Assembly (NCBI GenBank): GCA_023375675.1
Contig: JALQBC010000004.1
Span: 1,054,001 to 1,118,000 of the forward strand
Origin: Cytospora piceicola
Taxonomy: Eukaryota; Ascomycota; Sordariomycetes; Diaporthales; Cytosporaceae
DNA: 64,000 nt
Reading direction: 5' to 3'
Positions within the stretch are counted from its first letter, which is position 1. The number at the start of each line of letters is the position of its first letter. Positions 22,175 through 33,677 of this stretch are shown piece by piece. The position numbers and the translations under genes are program-made. The notes beneath the pieces are model-generated. The model was not told the DNA's origin, made no database searches, and saw only the letters and a program-made list of their open reading frames with translations.

Positions 22175-24490
22175 ATGCTTTGTGGTACTTGTCTTCAAGC
22201 CTTCCATTCGCAAGGACCCATCCCATGGACAGCACCAAAAGACGCTCTTGAACAGGACATTTACACTGACACGCAATGGGTCCCTCATCACCCCTCATTT
22301 CAAAATCTCAAGGCCTCCGTGGACTTGAAGTGTTCAGTATGTACCGAATTTTGGAATAGACAGAGTCCCTCGGTCATTAGGTGGCTAGAATCTGAAATAT
22401 CTTCGTCTGGTGGCGATGCACATCGACAGACGAATATAACCCCCGCTATCAAAATTTCCCAACCGGGGACTCGACTGGGAATATACACTAGTGTATTACC
22501 TACTTCTGCACCGGCTGACAGAGTAACGGGATCTCGAGTCGGGCAGATTATCATGGTAAATGGATATCAAATGGAAGAGAATACTAGAAACTACCAGAAA
22601 AGTTTTGAAAAGAACACCGACATCACCCTTCAACCGGAAGGTATGGGACATTTCCGCTACCGAAAGTACTCCTTTACTTCCCAAGATGACAGGCTGATGA
22701 AATGACAGAGACATTCGAGACAGAAAACATAAAGCAATGTTCCACCAGTCTCGAGTCCCCGGCGGTATTTTCAAAGGCAAAATCCTGGATCGAACACTGT
22801 GAAAAGCACCATCACTCCTGCGGCTTACCATCGAACTGGCTTCCTACGCGTCTTCTCGATTCGGGCCCCCTTGACTCAACAGACAAGGTTATTGTTCGCC
22901 TGCGTGAGACCGCTTTCTCTGCAGCAGCTACCGAGGAATCAGTCATCGAGGGACCCTACATGACCCTCAGCTATTGTTGGGGTACTGAAGCCCCCCTCAC
23001 TCTTACTAAGCATACGCACTCGAACTTATCCTTAGGAATCCCTTTGAATGATCTGCCGAAAGCATTCCGGGACGCCATTTGCATCTGTCGTGGAGTCGGC
23101 GTACGCTACCTATGGATCGACGCCCTCTGCATATTTCAGGACAAGGATGATACAGAGGAAATCTTTGACTGGCAGCAAGAAGCCAGCCAAATGCATAAGG
23201 TATATTCCAATACCTTGTGTAACATTTCCGCCGCGGCAGGCGTAGGTAGCTCGTCGGCTATCCTCCGACCTCGTGCACCAGATACCCTCCGTCAAGACGA
23301 GCTTAACATTCAGTGGCTGAATAAGGACGGCACTACAACTATATCTTCGTATCGCTTAGTTGAGCACCGGCTTTGGATGGATGATGTTGTCTACGCACCA
23401 GTCAACCGTCGAGCCTGGGTTGTGCAGGAACGCATGCTCTCCCCGCGAATCATACACTTCACAAATTCGCGAATATACTGGGAATGCTTCGAGAAGATAG
23501 CTTCTGAGATTAAACCTCAAATATGGCCTTGCAAAGTATTTCCATCCAAGGATAACGATAAAAGCGAGCCTATCAGCCAAGATTCGCTAGGAAAGCTTTA
23601 TCATGACTGGTGCTTTCTCGTGGAGTTGTACGCAGCCAAGGAACTTACAGTACGAACCGACAAGCTGCCTGGGTTTTCGGCTATTGCGCGCAGGATGGCG
23701 ACTTACTTCCAAGACGACTATCTCGCAGGCATGTGGCGGCAGTCACTCAAGCTTGATCTTCTCTGGACATCGAGGACACCGTCCGAGTCTCCACAGCCCG
23801 CCATCTACGTAGGTTAGTTTTGCCCCACTGATAAATTATCACAGTAGTAATTTAGTTTAGTGCAAGACAAACCGCTAATTCAGATTATTAGCCCCAAGCT
23901 GGTCGTGGGCGTCAGTAGAAGGGGCTGTACGTGTGGAGTGCAAACTCGAATCAGGAGAATGGCCTCCCGACGAAGGCGACGAGCATTTTGCCGTGGTGGA
24001 GGACGTGCAGCTCGAGCACACGTCCGATGATGTCTTTGGCGCCCTGACAGGCGGTCACCTTCGGCTTCGCGGTACCCTCCAACAAGTCCAGCTACTGGCT
24101 GACTTTCCTGAAGCCAATGGACTCAGTGCAGCGGAAGTAGATGAAGTGATGGAAACGCCTCTTATTAAGTACAGTGCTGTCATCAACGGAAAACAAGCTG
24201 ATGGCAAAGTCATAATGGACCGGAATCCGTATAAGACTTATGAAGAGGAAAACCGCGACGGCGTGCTGTTCTGTATGTGTATCCTGGTTTACAAGTTCGG
24301 GACTTTTGGTTATCTATGGGTGTTTCTGGTACTAGAGGTGGTGAGTGCTGCAGACGGAAGGTTTCGGCGCGTGGGGGTAATAGAACTCATAGATTTTGAG
24401 GCGGTGGTGGCTCTATCGAGGCACGAGGAAGAAGCACGCTTTCCTTGTGTGGAGTATAGGGACAGGAAGCATTCGATATTAATCATTTGA
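22175..24490 (+). CDS. HET-domain (heterokaryon incompatibility type) protein
   Basis: This is a cytosolic protein of the HET family, whose members trigger cell death in non-self recognition; most have no assigned partner. Exons are 22175-22640, 22709-23812 and 23892-24490, giving 722 residues. The introns (68 and 79 nt) start GTATGG and GTTAGT and end CAG and TAG. The HET domain shows YMTLSYCWG (residues 239-247), FRDAI, YLWIDALCI (289-297), the MHKVYSN helix, and RAWVVQERMLSPRIIHF. The late family motif WSWAS is restored by the second splice. The N-terminal 20 residues hold CGTC and later CSVC, as in the common MLCxxC start of this family. Two overlapping frames at 22702 could be misread as two genes; the splice removes this. 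Compatibility function is inferred only from the family. Confidence 0.92.
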
Positions 24491-25318
24491 ATTTTTCTTA
24501 AATATACTACGTATTACACACCTAAAGCAATAGGAGTTGTTATCAACTTGTTTCCTCTCGCAGTCTTTATAGCCCGTACGGCAAATTCCAAGTTACACCT
24601 TTTCTTTTCTTGTCTAGCTCCTAGCTCCTAGCTTCAAAAGCCTGCGTCTAACGCAATCCTAGGAATGAAATCATTCACGCCTTCCAGAGCACTCGAGGCT
24701 TCTTTTCTGTCTCAATGTAGTCAAACTCCAGTAGATGCACTGGAGTTCGTGTGGCTCTATCAACTGTAACAAGCGGAAAGCTCGACCGGTGAGCCTCCAC
24801 GCTTTTCGATGATTCGTTCTTATTAACTCGTAAGTGGTGATCAAGACCAACATTTGAAAGCTTGGACGTGTTCCAATTTTAGGAATCTGCATTGTTAGTG
24901 ATGAAGCTCAGGGTTTTAAATCTCTTTATGTCCCCACATACCCTAGGGTACAAGCGCTCTTGTAGGTGTTTGTACTGAGCCGATAGTATGCTGGCCAAGG
25001 TCTACATGTCATGATTGAAGAAGGGCAAGTACTTAATTAGGTACGGGCGGCCGTCTTCATGACCGACTGATGAACTATAGGTAGTGTCTAATGTCTCCAA
25101 CCCCCAGTAAGTTGGAACTCGTGCTGCCATAACTTCATGCCTGGAAGAGTTCTGTTGGTATTGTGCTGGTTGTCCCGTGGAACGTACTCTTTCTGTCTTC
25201 GCAGATAATTCAGTGATTATCATCAACCTCCTGCCTCAGGTATAATCTCCTCGACCTTATAATAGTCCGGCCTGCCTAGACACCGCAACACCCTTGGTAG
25301 TGCTCTCGCCTGGGCGCC
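24491..25318. other. intergenic region
   Basis: This stretch of 0.8 kb is A/T-richer, with no recognised gene. A CTAGCTCCTAGCTCCTAGC repeat lies at about 24616-24634. Confidence 0.5.
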
Positions 25319-25615
25319 TCAATCCCGTCTCTCAGCCACGATTTCTCCTTTGATACATTGCCTTGGAGGCAAGAAGCCGAAACAGTGGACCACAATGAAG
25401 ACCTCTTTTCCCTCGCTGAGGAGTGGCTCCAAGGCTTCACCAAGCGCAGCGATATCGTCCTCATATGTGAGTCTGGGATCTGTCCCCGTCGTGGGTAACT
25501 CCGGTGCCAAAACCGTGGAGCCATCATCGCGAAGCGCGGCCAAGACCACTTCGTAGTGCAGAGGACAGTGGAATGCATCTTGGGGGAGCAGGATGACCGG
25601 CTCGTTGGAAGCCAT
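25319..25615 (-). pseudogene. truncated alpha/beta hydrolase relic
   Basis: The frame from ATG 25615 encodes 98 residues matching the N-terminal part of small fungal alpha/beta hydrolases of about 260 residues. It shows the usual PVILLPQDAFHCPLHYEVV opening, TVLAPELPTTGTDP, and TYEDDIAALGEAL. The nucleophile elbow, normally HS(Y/F)GG, reads HCFGF, so the catalytic Ser is replaced by Cys. The frame stops (TGA at 25319-25321) right after the CIKGEIVAERR block, and the remaining two thirds of the fold, with the Asp and His, are not found in any frame to the left. I regard it as a decayed gene fragment. Expression of a short protein is not excluded. Confidence 0.7.
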
Positions 25616-26828
25616 GGTGACTAGTCTCAGCTCGCGCATCAATAAAGTGGGTAAGTAGCAGGCACATGCGCGCAGCACTGTGAGCTGCCACGTCTCACCG
25701 GTCGGGCTATATTAGCCCCAAGGTCACCGGTGTGGGTTGTTACTGAGCTGGCTAACTATATTAGGAGACCTGTGATAGTCATTGAGTTCGGCCAAGCCTA
25801 TTTAGCGGGATTGATTGACATGTAGACGGACGAATAGACGCCCGCGGATGTCCCTGAACGCAGATGACAGACTGCCTGTGCCGCAGACTGGGGTTTTGGG
25901 GCTGCACCCAGCGTACTTGGGTGACTTTGTTGGGTCAAAAGTCAGAACTACTGCAAGAGAACATCCCCAAAGTTACCGATATGTACGTATAACATTCATG
26001 AAAGGGTGGAGGAGGGGGGAGGGTGTCCGGTAACCGCTAGTATAAGACTATACAATGAGGACATGCCTAAGTGTTCGCAACAATCAGCCGGATCAATGCC
26101 AAATCGTGACAAGTTTTAAACACAACGGCCTAGATAATGCAATAAGGAATGTCCTTGCTGATCAGAACAATTACGTAAGTTACGTGCGCATATGAGAAGG
26201 AAGATAGCAAATAACAACACGAAGAAGGCGTTGTTGAATGACCCGCGATGTGGCTCCGGATCCGATATCCTCGCAATCGTGCATATCGAATAAGCCGAGA
26301 TATGCATTCCGGGTGGACATATGAAGGAGGAGATGCTTGGTTTCGTGTAAAATCGAATGTACGGACTTTTAATAGACAGAAGGACCGGATCCGGACCGGA
26401 GGTCTAAATGGAGGACCCTGCATATACGGGCCCTTACATGGTAGTGTGGTAGCGGGTACAGACAGGGGCAGGGTGATGGCAGGGTGGTATAGTATAGTCA
26501 CTCTAAGTATGTACAGTACTCAAAGAACCTTGGAAAGATGAGCGTGGTCGGCTTCGGGCCCTCGGATCACAGGGACAAATCTCCAGGGAGCGAGCTACTG
26601 CAAAACACCATCCACACTACCGGGACAAGACCGCTAAACGGGGACCCAAGCAGCCAAGGAGCCAAGGGGGGCCAGCCGTTCACCTACTAGTACTAGTTCT
26701 GCTAGTGTACACTACCACATACAGTACATGATTTAGGTTTTTGCAACCTTGTTAGCCTGTCGTGGTAAAACCGACGAGCGAATCAGTCAGGAATCAGGAT
26801 CTTGCTCGACGTCAGATCATGATTGATC

Positions 26829-26874
26829 ACATGCACACAACATGCACACACATGCACACACATGCACACACATA
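26829..26874. repeat. 10-bp tandem repeat CATGCACACA
   Basis: Four near-exact copies of CATGCACACA (first copy one base variant) run head to tail. Confidence 0.9.
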
Positions 26875-27550
26875 TATTTGACCGAGGATCGCCGATACAG
26901 CCAGGGCCCCCATCCAGATGCCCGGTCCTCCAAACCTGAGCCTTACAGGCGGACATGCAGACAGGTCGCCCTACGCTACGGCCTACGGGACGGGAACATG
27001 GTCCCATCGGTTTGATTTCTTGTGTTTCATTTTCTCTGGGTTTTTTCTCCCCGTTCCGGCTTTATTCTCCGTCTGGGAAGAAAGAGCGAAACGGGAAGTT
27101 GGACCGATCACTTACCCTAAGCATTATGGCGGGGATTCCGGAGGATGGGAATGGGACACCACTGACAACCTTTTTGGGAGAGAGCAACACGGATGACGGT
27201 TCAGAGGATGGTTGTATTGAACAAGTGGGGAGTTTTGTTTTTCAGGACGAGGAGTGTGGGCCAAGCAGGCGGGCTCACAGGCGGGCTGGCGGGCAGGGCT
27301 GGCAGGGCAGGATGTTCTATGTATGTATGTACTCAGGGTACTGTAGTGAGTGTAGTGCACTACTTATAGTAGGTAGTGGTACTACTTTAGATGCCCCGGT
27401 GGGTCTATGCCCGGGGTATGTCTACTGTGTATGGGGCCGGATCACCGGGAGGAGCAGTAGACAAGCCTGACAAGGTACACACTACTGTAGACTACCGAAT
27501 GCCAAATGGCAAACGGCAGTTGGCAAATGGTGCCTGGCCGTCGGGGCACA

Positions 27551-27595
27551 AGGGGAGAGGAGAGGAGAGGAGAGGAGGGAAGAGGAGAGAGAGTG
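27551..27595. repeat. purine-rich GGAGA tandem tract
   Basis: All-purine tract built of AGGAG/GGAGA units, ending in GAGAGAG. It lies inside the spacer upstream of the second Zn2Cys6 gene. Confidence 0.85.
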
Positions 27596-28089
27596 TTTGT
27601 AATACATATGAGAAGACAGGGATGGAGATAATCAGGGGTCCATTGCCATCTATCCACACCATCCTCTGATTTGCACGTGGAAATTGGGTTTGTTTTGTCC
27701 ACCCTCTACACTACATAAAATCATACAGCAACATTGGAACATTTGGCACATTGGCACATTGGCAGCAACAAAACAACAACAACGACAAACAACAACACCA
27801 ACACTACTACCACCACCTCCACTCTTTTTATTGCACAGCCATATGTCCCCCTGCATCTACTAACCAACTGAGTAGTATTTTGGGACCACACCTGGACCAC
27901 ACCTGGACCACCTGGACCACTTCTGATATCACATCATCTCATCTCTATTTCATCTACATCTCATCTGATCGCCTCATCTCATCGATCACGCAGTCCCGGA
28001 TCATCCCAAGCCAAGCTAAACCAAGCAGGGTCAAATTACGGCTCCCGGATATCGAAAGACATAATACTCCTCCCCCACGTACCGAACTC

Positions 28090-28172
28090 TCGTCTCTGGT
28101 CTCTCTCTCAATCTTTCTTTCTCTCGCTCTCTCGCGCTCTCGCTCTCTCTCTCGCGCTCTCTTTCTCTTTGT
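28090..28172. repeat. C/T-rich tract (CTCTCG units)
   Basis: Pyrimidine-rich tract with CTCTCTCGCGCTCT-like units. Such tracts are common just before fungal transcription starts. Confidence 0.75.
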
Positions 28173-28663
28173 CTCCTTGAAGCCTGACTGGGTGGCATCT
28201 GGAGACTTGGTGCATACTACCCTACCAGTACTATCATCGCTATTACATACCATATCTCTGCGATCGACCGAGATCGACCACCCGCAGGTGACATCATTCG
28301 ATCAGCAATAGCCAAAGCAGACTGACTGACTGACTGTCTTGACTGTCTTGACTGTCTTGTCTGTCTGAGCGGCGCAGCGCACCACTGTCAAATAAAGACG
28401 ACAGCCGCACCTTCAAGGGCAGCATCCTTTCGGCATACGAGTCACGTCCCCGACCTGCAGACTTTTTTTCCCTTCGCCAACAGACGGTTCAACGGCGTGC
28501 GATATTCGGAGGAGAGGGATCGCAGCAGAGTTGTTCATCTCCGTGCAGTTTCCGAAACGGGAACATCCTGATCGACCGGCAGGCGAAACGGGCTGGCCCG
28601 AACGGTTAAACGACAACATCTCACTCACCAACATACCTACACACAATTGCTCTCTCACAACAT

Positions 28664-28790
28664 ACTCATACTCACACTCACACTCACACTCACATACATA
28701 CATACATATAAACGTACATACGTACATACACACATATACTTACTTACTCACTCACTCACTCACTCACCCACCCACCCACTCACGGACGAG
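28664..28790. repeat. ACTCAC / ACAT / ACTC microsatellite cluster
   Basis: Consecutive short arrays of CACT, ACAT and CTCA units run almost up to the start codon at 28815, so they lie in the promoter or the leader. Confidence 0.85.
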
Positions 28791-28814
28791 GAGACCCGAC
28801 GGACGACCTTGGAG

Positions 28815-31114
28815 ATGGTCAACACGGGAAAACCTTCACCGGGTTGCTTTGCTTGCCGGACGAGACGCATAAAGGTGAGTGGGCACACGACACCATCTCC
28901 ACCCCCCTCGCAAAAGTCCCTGCCTTGCACATGAACCCACTTCGCCCCCACCCGAGACAAACCCGTCCCTTTGTTCGTGACGAATCGGAGGCCGTATGTA
29001 TAGTGCTGACAGCACAACAACAGTGTGATACAACCCGGCCTGAGTGTAGGAAATGTCGCAAACGCGGCTGGAAATGTCCGGGCTATCGGGACCTGAACGC
29101 CCTGAGGATCGTCGATGAGACCCAGAAGCAGATCACCCGCTTCTCTGGCGACAAAGATAAGGAAGAAGAAGACGCACCAGCCGCCGGTTCGAGCAAGAAC
29201 ATCATCATCAGGCAGTACGTGCCGCCCGGGTCGAGGCAGAAGTCGCCCAGGGGTTCGACCGCCGCCAGCTCATATCCGTCTCCAGTCTCGTCACAAGCCT
29301 CATCACAGGCCTCGTCACCAAATCGACACAAGAGCTTCTTTCAGCATCATGCCCAAGCACCCGACCAGATCCCGCAGTGCATTGGCACGCCTGTAGGCGA
29401 GCAGGTCTACAGCTACTTCCTCGCCAACTTCGTCGTGGGCACGTCGCTGCGGAACCATGGCTACCTCGACTTCCTGTTCCCCTTGCTCGCCAAGAACCCA
29501 CCTGGCCAGCGTGACCACCCCTTGCCCCTGGCATTCTCGGCCACGGCCATGATCGCCTTCGCCGCGCGCCAAAAGGTCCCGGACCTGCTGCCAAGAGCCG
29601 AGTCCATGTACTTGAGGGCCCTCGAAGCAACCTTCAAGGCTATCGGCGACCCGACCAGGGCGCGCGACAACTCGACCCTCGCATGCGTGACCCTCCTAAC
29701 AACCTTTGAGGTATTCTACCAACTTTCCCGTCTCTTGTTGCTGTTGTCGTCGTCGATGATGGACGTGAGGGATCACCGTGGTAAGGTCTATATACTGATG
29801 ACTGCATTTCCAACAGCAACTAAGGCCAACACGACCATCATATAGCAAAGCGGAGGGCTTTGGGTCCCATCTCGACGGCGCAGTGGCGCTATTGAAGATG
29901 AGAGGCCAGGACATCTTCCAGACTGCCGTAGGCCGCAAGATATTTATTATATTGAGGTCGTTACTTGTACGTATACCACCACCACCCGCCAGTCTGGGAA
30001 CACCTTTTCATGCCTCGACGTTCACACACATACATAGGTATCAAGAAGCATATGCTATGCCACCCCACTCGAGCCAGAACTGTACAACCTCACCGAAGCC
30101 TTCGACCAGGAACCCACGCAGCGGCACTTTGCCGAGCTCTCCCTCCGCGCCGCCGACATCCGCGTCGCCATCGAACGCCTTCTCGGCGGCTGGGGCCCCA
30201 GCCACGCCGCGGCCATCGAGCCCACCCGCGAGGCCATCGAGGCCGTCCTGCACGACGCCGACGCCCTCGAGGCCGACTACGTCGAGCTCACCCGGACGCT
30301 CCCCATGGCCTGGAAGGCCATGACGGTGCGGTACATGACGCACGCCGACCCGACCATCATGTCGGGCATCCCCTACCTGGGCCGCGTCGACGCCTACATC
30401 GACATGTTCATCTGCTACATCCTGAACTGGGCGCGGGCGGCGCGGCTCTACATCCGGAACACGGCGCTGCGGTGCCGCGCCTGGCTGCTGGGCCCCGAGA
30501 GGGACTACCGCGACACGGACGAGTACGCCGCCGCCCAGAGGCTCGGCGCCGAGATCATCGAGGACATCGTCGCGTCCGTGCCGTACGTCTTTGGCGCCGC
30601 GAGGGTCGGGTCCGGCGCGACGGCCATGCCGTCCGGGGTGAGGTACCAGCCGCCCAGCCTGGCCGGGGTCTTTGTCATGTGGCCCGTCTTCGCGGCGGCG
30701 AGCTCGGACTTTGCGACCGAGGCGCAGAGGACGTTCCTGAAGGGGACGCTGAAGTACATCAGCGAGGAGATCGGGATCGGGCAGGCTGCTATACTTGCAG
30801 GGGTGCGTGTCTCTACCTTCCACCTTCTATCTTCTACCTTCTTGCGTCGAGATCAACTGCTGACACCCTACCCACAGTTCAACCTACGCACGCCCGCGAT
30901 GCCCATCGCGTTCACTCGGATGAAGCAGTTCGAGCAGCTAGGTAAGCCATTCCACGGCGTGGCTTCCGGGGCAGCAGCAAGGACCACGATGGCCTCTGGC
31001 CTGAGTGACATTGTCAGGACCACGGGCATCGTCATCCCCACGCCGGCGGACTACCCCCTGAGGCACCATATGTCCCTAAGATTTCTACACCATGAGCAAC
31101 AGGATTTGCAGTAG
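28815..31114 (+). CDS. Zn2Cys6 transcription factor (632 residues)
   Basis: This is a nuclear regulator with an N-terminal Zn2Cys6 cluster (C11, C14, C21, C28, C31, C38). Five exons fit: 28815-28874, 29024-29710, 29817-29966, 30038-30802 and 30878-31114. All introns have GT/AG ends and keep frame. The first splits the cluster right before the third cysteine. The middle region reads FAARQKVPDLLPRAE, ATFKAIGDP, STLACVTLLTTFE, GSHLDGAVALLKMRG, and VSRSICYATPLEPELYNL. This pattern is shared by a large group of fungal regulators of unknown targets. Intron 4 (75 nt) lacks stops and is a multiple of three, so a retained form is possible. Exon 4 has extreme third-position GC. It sits alone between long spacers. 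Confidence 0.9.
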
Positions 31115-32021
31115 GAAAGACATTTATTCTTACGAACAGAGAAAGACAAACCAACACACAAGAGTCTAATTTATGCGCAAAAGCTTCGCAGTAACTATTT
31201 AAATACCACCAATACGCTTTGAGTTAACCGTCCGGGGCCTACGCTGCAGCGCGGTGTTTTAAGGTTGATGGATTATGGGAATACGGGGATATGGGAATTC
31301 GGAATTAGATCGGCTGTCTGACTGTCATGGAGGGGGGGGGGGGGAGGTATACCCCGTGCGGATCGTGCAGCTAGACTCGCATTCAACCGACGGGGGCTTG
31401 GGGGCACCAGAATGGCATTTGTATATAGAATCATGTCCTTCTCTGCGCCGGGCAGATATGGAGGGAACACTCGATGATGCTCATGAGAGGGGCAATGTCT
31501 CGTTCCTTGTTTCAAGACACACATAAGGATCATGCAAGCCCGGCTTAGCAGACTGGCGTGAGGGAGAGAAAGGGGATGAAACTGTACGAAGCTGGGACCT
31601 CGGGATTTGTGGGAGGGGGGAGGGATGATCAGTCTACTGCCGACCCTCGACCTTGACAATGGATATCTGCCGATTGGCTCTCAGGCGGCGTTACGCTTTT
31701 ATGTGTATTGCCCTCCCGGATCGGCGTCCATTTCTTCTATTATACCCCATGTGGAAGGGGGGGGGTGGTTTGACTGATTCTAACACATCTCGTGGGCATA
31801 TCATGCATACATGATAGACCAGCGATGGAGTCAGTACAACTCGACATATAAATCTAAAAACCATTGAAACCCAACTCCTAGGTAGAATCCACGATCTTCT
31901 CCTTGACCCCCTCCCCTCCATCTCCTCCCTAATCCGAGACCGAACTTCACATCCCCACCAAGGAAACCCACATTTCCCATCCCCACTCCCCGCACTCTTC
32001 TCCACACACTCCAGCACCATC
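31115..32021. other. 0.9 kb intergenic region with poly-G run
   Basis: This is the 3' flank of the Zn2Cys6 gene and the upstream region of the deacetylase gene. It includes a 13-G run at 31332-31344, a second G-rich run near 31758, and a C-rich leader (31880-32020). No gene was recognised. Confidence 0.55.
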
Positions 32022-32900
32022 ATGGACGGCAAGGAACCCGCCCCCACCGGCCCCACCACCACCACCACCACCACCAGCCCCTGGCCCAACGGCGCCAGGT
32101 GCGCCATCTCCTTCACGATGGACAACCCAGGTGAGGCCCAGGACGTCAACAAGGGCCTCTGGCCCCGCGGCGAGCCCCTCGGCCGCCACCCCTCGGTCCT
32201 CACCACCCTGCCCCGGGTGCTCGACCTCCTGGACCGGCACGGCGCCGGCGGCACCAAGGCCACGTACTTTGCCGAGTCCTGGAGCCTGGGCGTCTACCCG
32301 GACGCGGCGCGGGCGCTGCGGGCGCGCGGCCACGAGGTCGCCTGGCACGGCTACCAGCACGAAGACTGGCGCGGGCTGTCCGAGGCGGACGAGGTGCTGA
32401 ACTTTGAGAGGAGCTTCGGCGGCGCCGGGGCGGCAGCGGGCGCGGCGTGCGAGGGGTTCCGGCCGCCCGGGGGCGAGCTGAACGGGGCCAGGACGTGGGC
32501 GCTGCTGCGCCGGTACGGCCTGAGGTACGTCTCGCCGCTCGGCGCGTTCGGCATCTCGGACGGGGTCGTCGTCCTGCCGTTCGAGTGGGAGACGGTGGAC
32601 GCGTTCTGGTACATGCCCAAGTTCTCGTCCGTCCGGGTCGAGCACGGCGCCCCGGAGGAGGCCCCGGGCCCGGGGGCCTTTAGGGAGTATTTGTTGAGGA
32701 AGTTTGAGGAGGTCAAGAGGGACGGTGGGTATATATCGATACTGTTCCATCCGTTCTTGCAGACTAGCGAGGATAGGTTTGAGGTGTTGAGGGAGGCGCT
32801 GGAGAGGATTAGTAGCGATGATGAGATATGGTGTGCGCCGTGCGGCGATGTTGCTAAGTGGGTAAGGGAGCACGCTGGTCAGTTTGGGTTTCAGGCCTGA
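32022..32900 (+). CDS. polysaccharide deacetylase (NodB fold) family protein
   Basis: This is a 292-residue single-exon protein of the carbohydrate esterase 4 / NodB type, closest in pattern to the PgdA-like group rather than secreted chitin deacetylases. Motif 1 reads TMDNPGEA (D34, N35) where classical enzymes have D-D. The metal-binding H-x3-H is H109 and H113 in WHGYQHED. FRPPGGELN supplies the RPP motif, and ISILFHPFLQ the late His motif. There is no signal peptide; residues 12-18 are a Thr run encoded by ACC repeats, so I infer a cytosolic enzyme. Many PgdA-like members act on N-acyl or amide bonds other than peptidoglycan. It is convergent with the hemerythrin-like gene. GC at third positions is very high. 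Confidence 0.87.
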   Translation: MDGKEPAPTGPTTTTTTTSPWPNGARCAISFTMDNPGEAQDVNKGLWPRGEPLGRHPSVLTTLPRVLDLLDRHGAGGTKATYFAESWSLGVYPDAARALRARGHEVAWHGYQHEDWRGLSEADEVLNFERSFGGAGAAAGAACEGFRPPGGELNGARTWALLRRYGLRYVSPLGAFGISDGVVVLPFEWETVDAFWYMPKFSSVRVEHGAPEEAPGPGAFREYLLRKFEEVKRDGGYISILFHPFLQTSEDRFEVLREALERISSDDEIWCAPCGDVAKWVREHAGQFGFQA

Positions 32901-33053
32901 GAGGTCGATATGAGAAAAGACATTGTTCAAACTCCAACCACGTCTCGAAGAGAGAAGCACCATTCTATTTCAACTAGATCCATCTGCTTATGGACATGAC
33001 TGACGTGAGCTCAAAATACCTTATACCACTGAGCAGACCCAACTGGCTGTCCA

Positions 33054-33677
33054 TCACTCCCTGGGAAGCCCCTCCAAGGCCCCCATAAGCTCCCCAACAC
33101 TAGCATCCACCAACTCCTCGAGCCCCTCAAACGGCGCCCTCACATCCTCACCCCCCTCAGGCCCAACCCTGACCTCGGCCGGGATGAAGTAGACCGTCGC
33201 CTCAAAGTCGCTAGCCAGCCTCTCGCTCTCCTCCTCGGTCAGCACCTTCTCGATCGCCACCAAGTCCGTCCTCTCCACGTCCTTGATGTGCCGCGCCAGG
33301 TCCTCCCTCAGCCGCGCCAGCGCCTCCCCGAACCGGGGGTCCGACGGGTCCCGCACCGCGTGGAAGCCGAGCAGCTCGCTCCGGAGGACCGCAAAGTCCT
33401 TCTGCCGGTCCTTGGCGCTCTGGCTGCCCTGGCTCGCGCGCCGCGTCGTGCCCGGGAAGATGAAGAGGTTCATGGCCACGAGGTGCCGCGCCAGCTCCCA
33501 GCAGAAGCGCTGCTGGAGCTCTAGCTGGCGGCCCGCGCCGGTGGGGCTGCTGGCGTTGTCGGCGGCGAGGAGGCTGGTGTAGAGTTTCTCGAGGGAGCGG
33601 TGGTCGCACTTGACGGCGTCTGAGACGTAACGGACGCCGACCCTGTTGCGGTCCGGGCTGGAGGTTGGTGTTGACAT
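33054..33677 (-). CDS. hemerythrin-like (HHE) domain protein
   Basis: This is a 207-residue single-exon protein with the all-helical HHE cation-binding fold, which holds a di-iron or similar metal site. The His-bearing helices are visible: DHRSLEKLY (His26), WELARHLVAMNLFIFP (His65), a helix around LLGFHAVRD, and DLARHIKDVERTDL, followed by a Glu-rich helix (VEKVLTEEESE type). I start at ATG 33677; the longer frame opens at TTG. Fungal members of this size are cytosolic proteins of unclear role, possibly in oxygen, nitric oxide or iron handling. There are 153 bp between its stop and that of the convergent deacetylase. Confidence 0.85.
   Translation of the reverse strand: MSTPTSSPDRNRVGVRYVSDAVKCDHRSLEKLYTSLLAADNASSPTGAGRQLELQQRFCWELARHLVAMNLFIFPGTTRRASQGSQSAKDRQKDFAVLRSELLGFHAVRDPSDPRFGEALARLREDLARHIKDVERTDLVAIEKVLTEEESERLASDFEATVYFIPAEVRVGPEGGEDVRAPFEGLEELVDASVGELMGALEGLPRE

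Larger units (their letters stand above)
25616..28814. other. 3.2 kb repeat-rich upstream region of Zn2Cys6 gene
   Basis: No gene was recognised here. The right half is a patchwork of simple sequence: CATGCACACA copies (26829-26874), a purine run of GGAGA units (27551-27595), GGACCACACCT copies (about 27885-27922), a C/T block (28090-28172), GACTGTCTT copies (28318-28368), and ACTCAC/ACAT/ACTC arrays (28664-28790). It probably holds a distant promoter and long leader of the gene at 28815, with several short upstream ATG frames. Confidence 0.6.

Noticed and set aside
28531..28934. Open frames running through the ACTC/ACAT arrays
   Set aside because: They encode His/Thr-rich simple repeats from microsatellite sequence; only the part from ATG 28815 belongs to a gene.
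29965..30945. 326-codon frame overlapping the second Zn2Cys6 gene
   Set aside because: It consists of Arg/His/Pro-rich sequence from a shifted frame over exon 4; the antisense frame 30041-30823 is rejected for the same reason.
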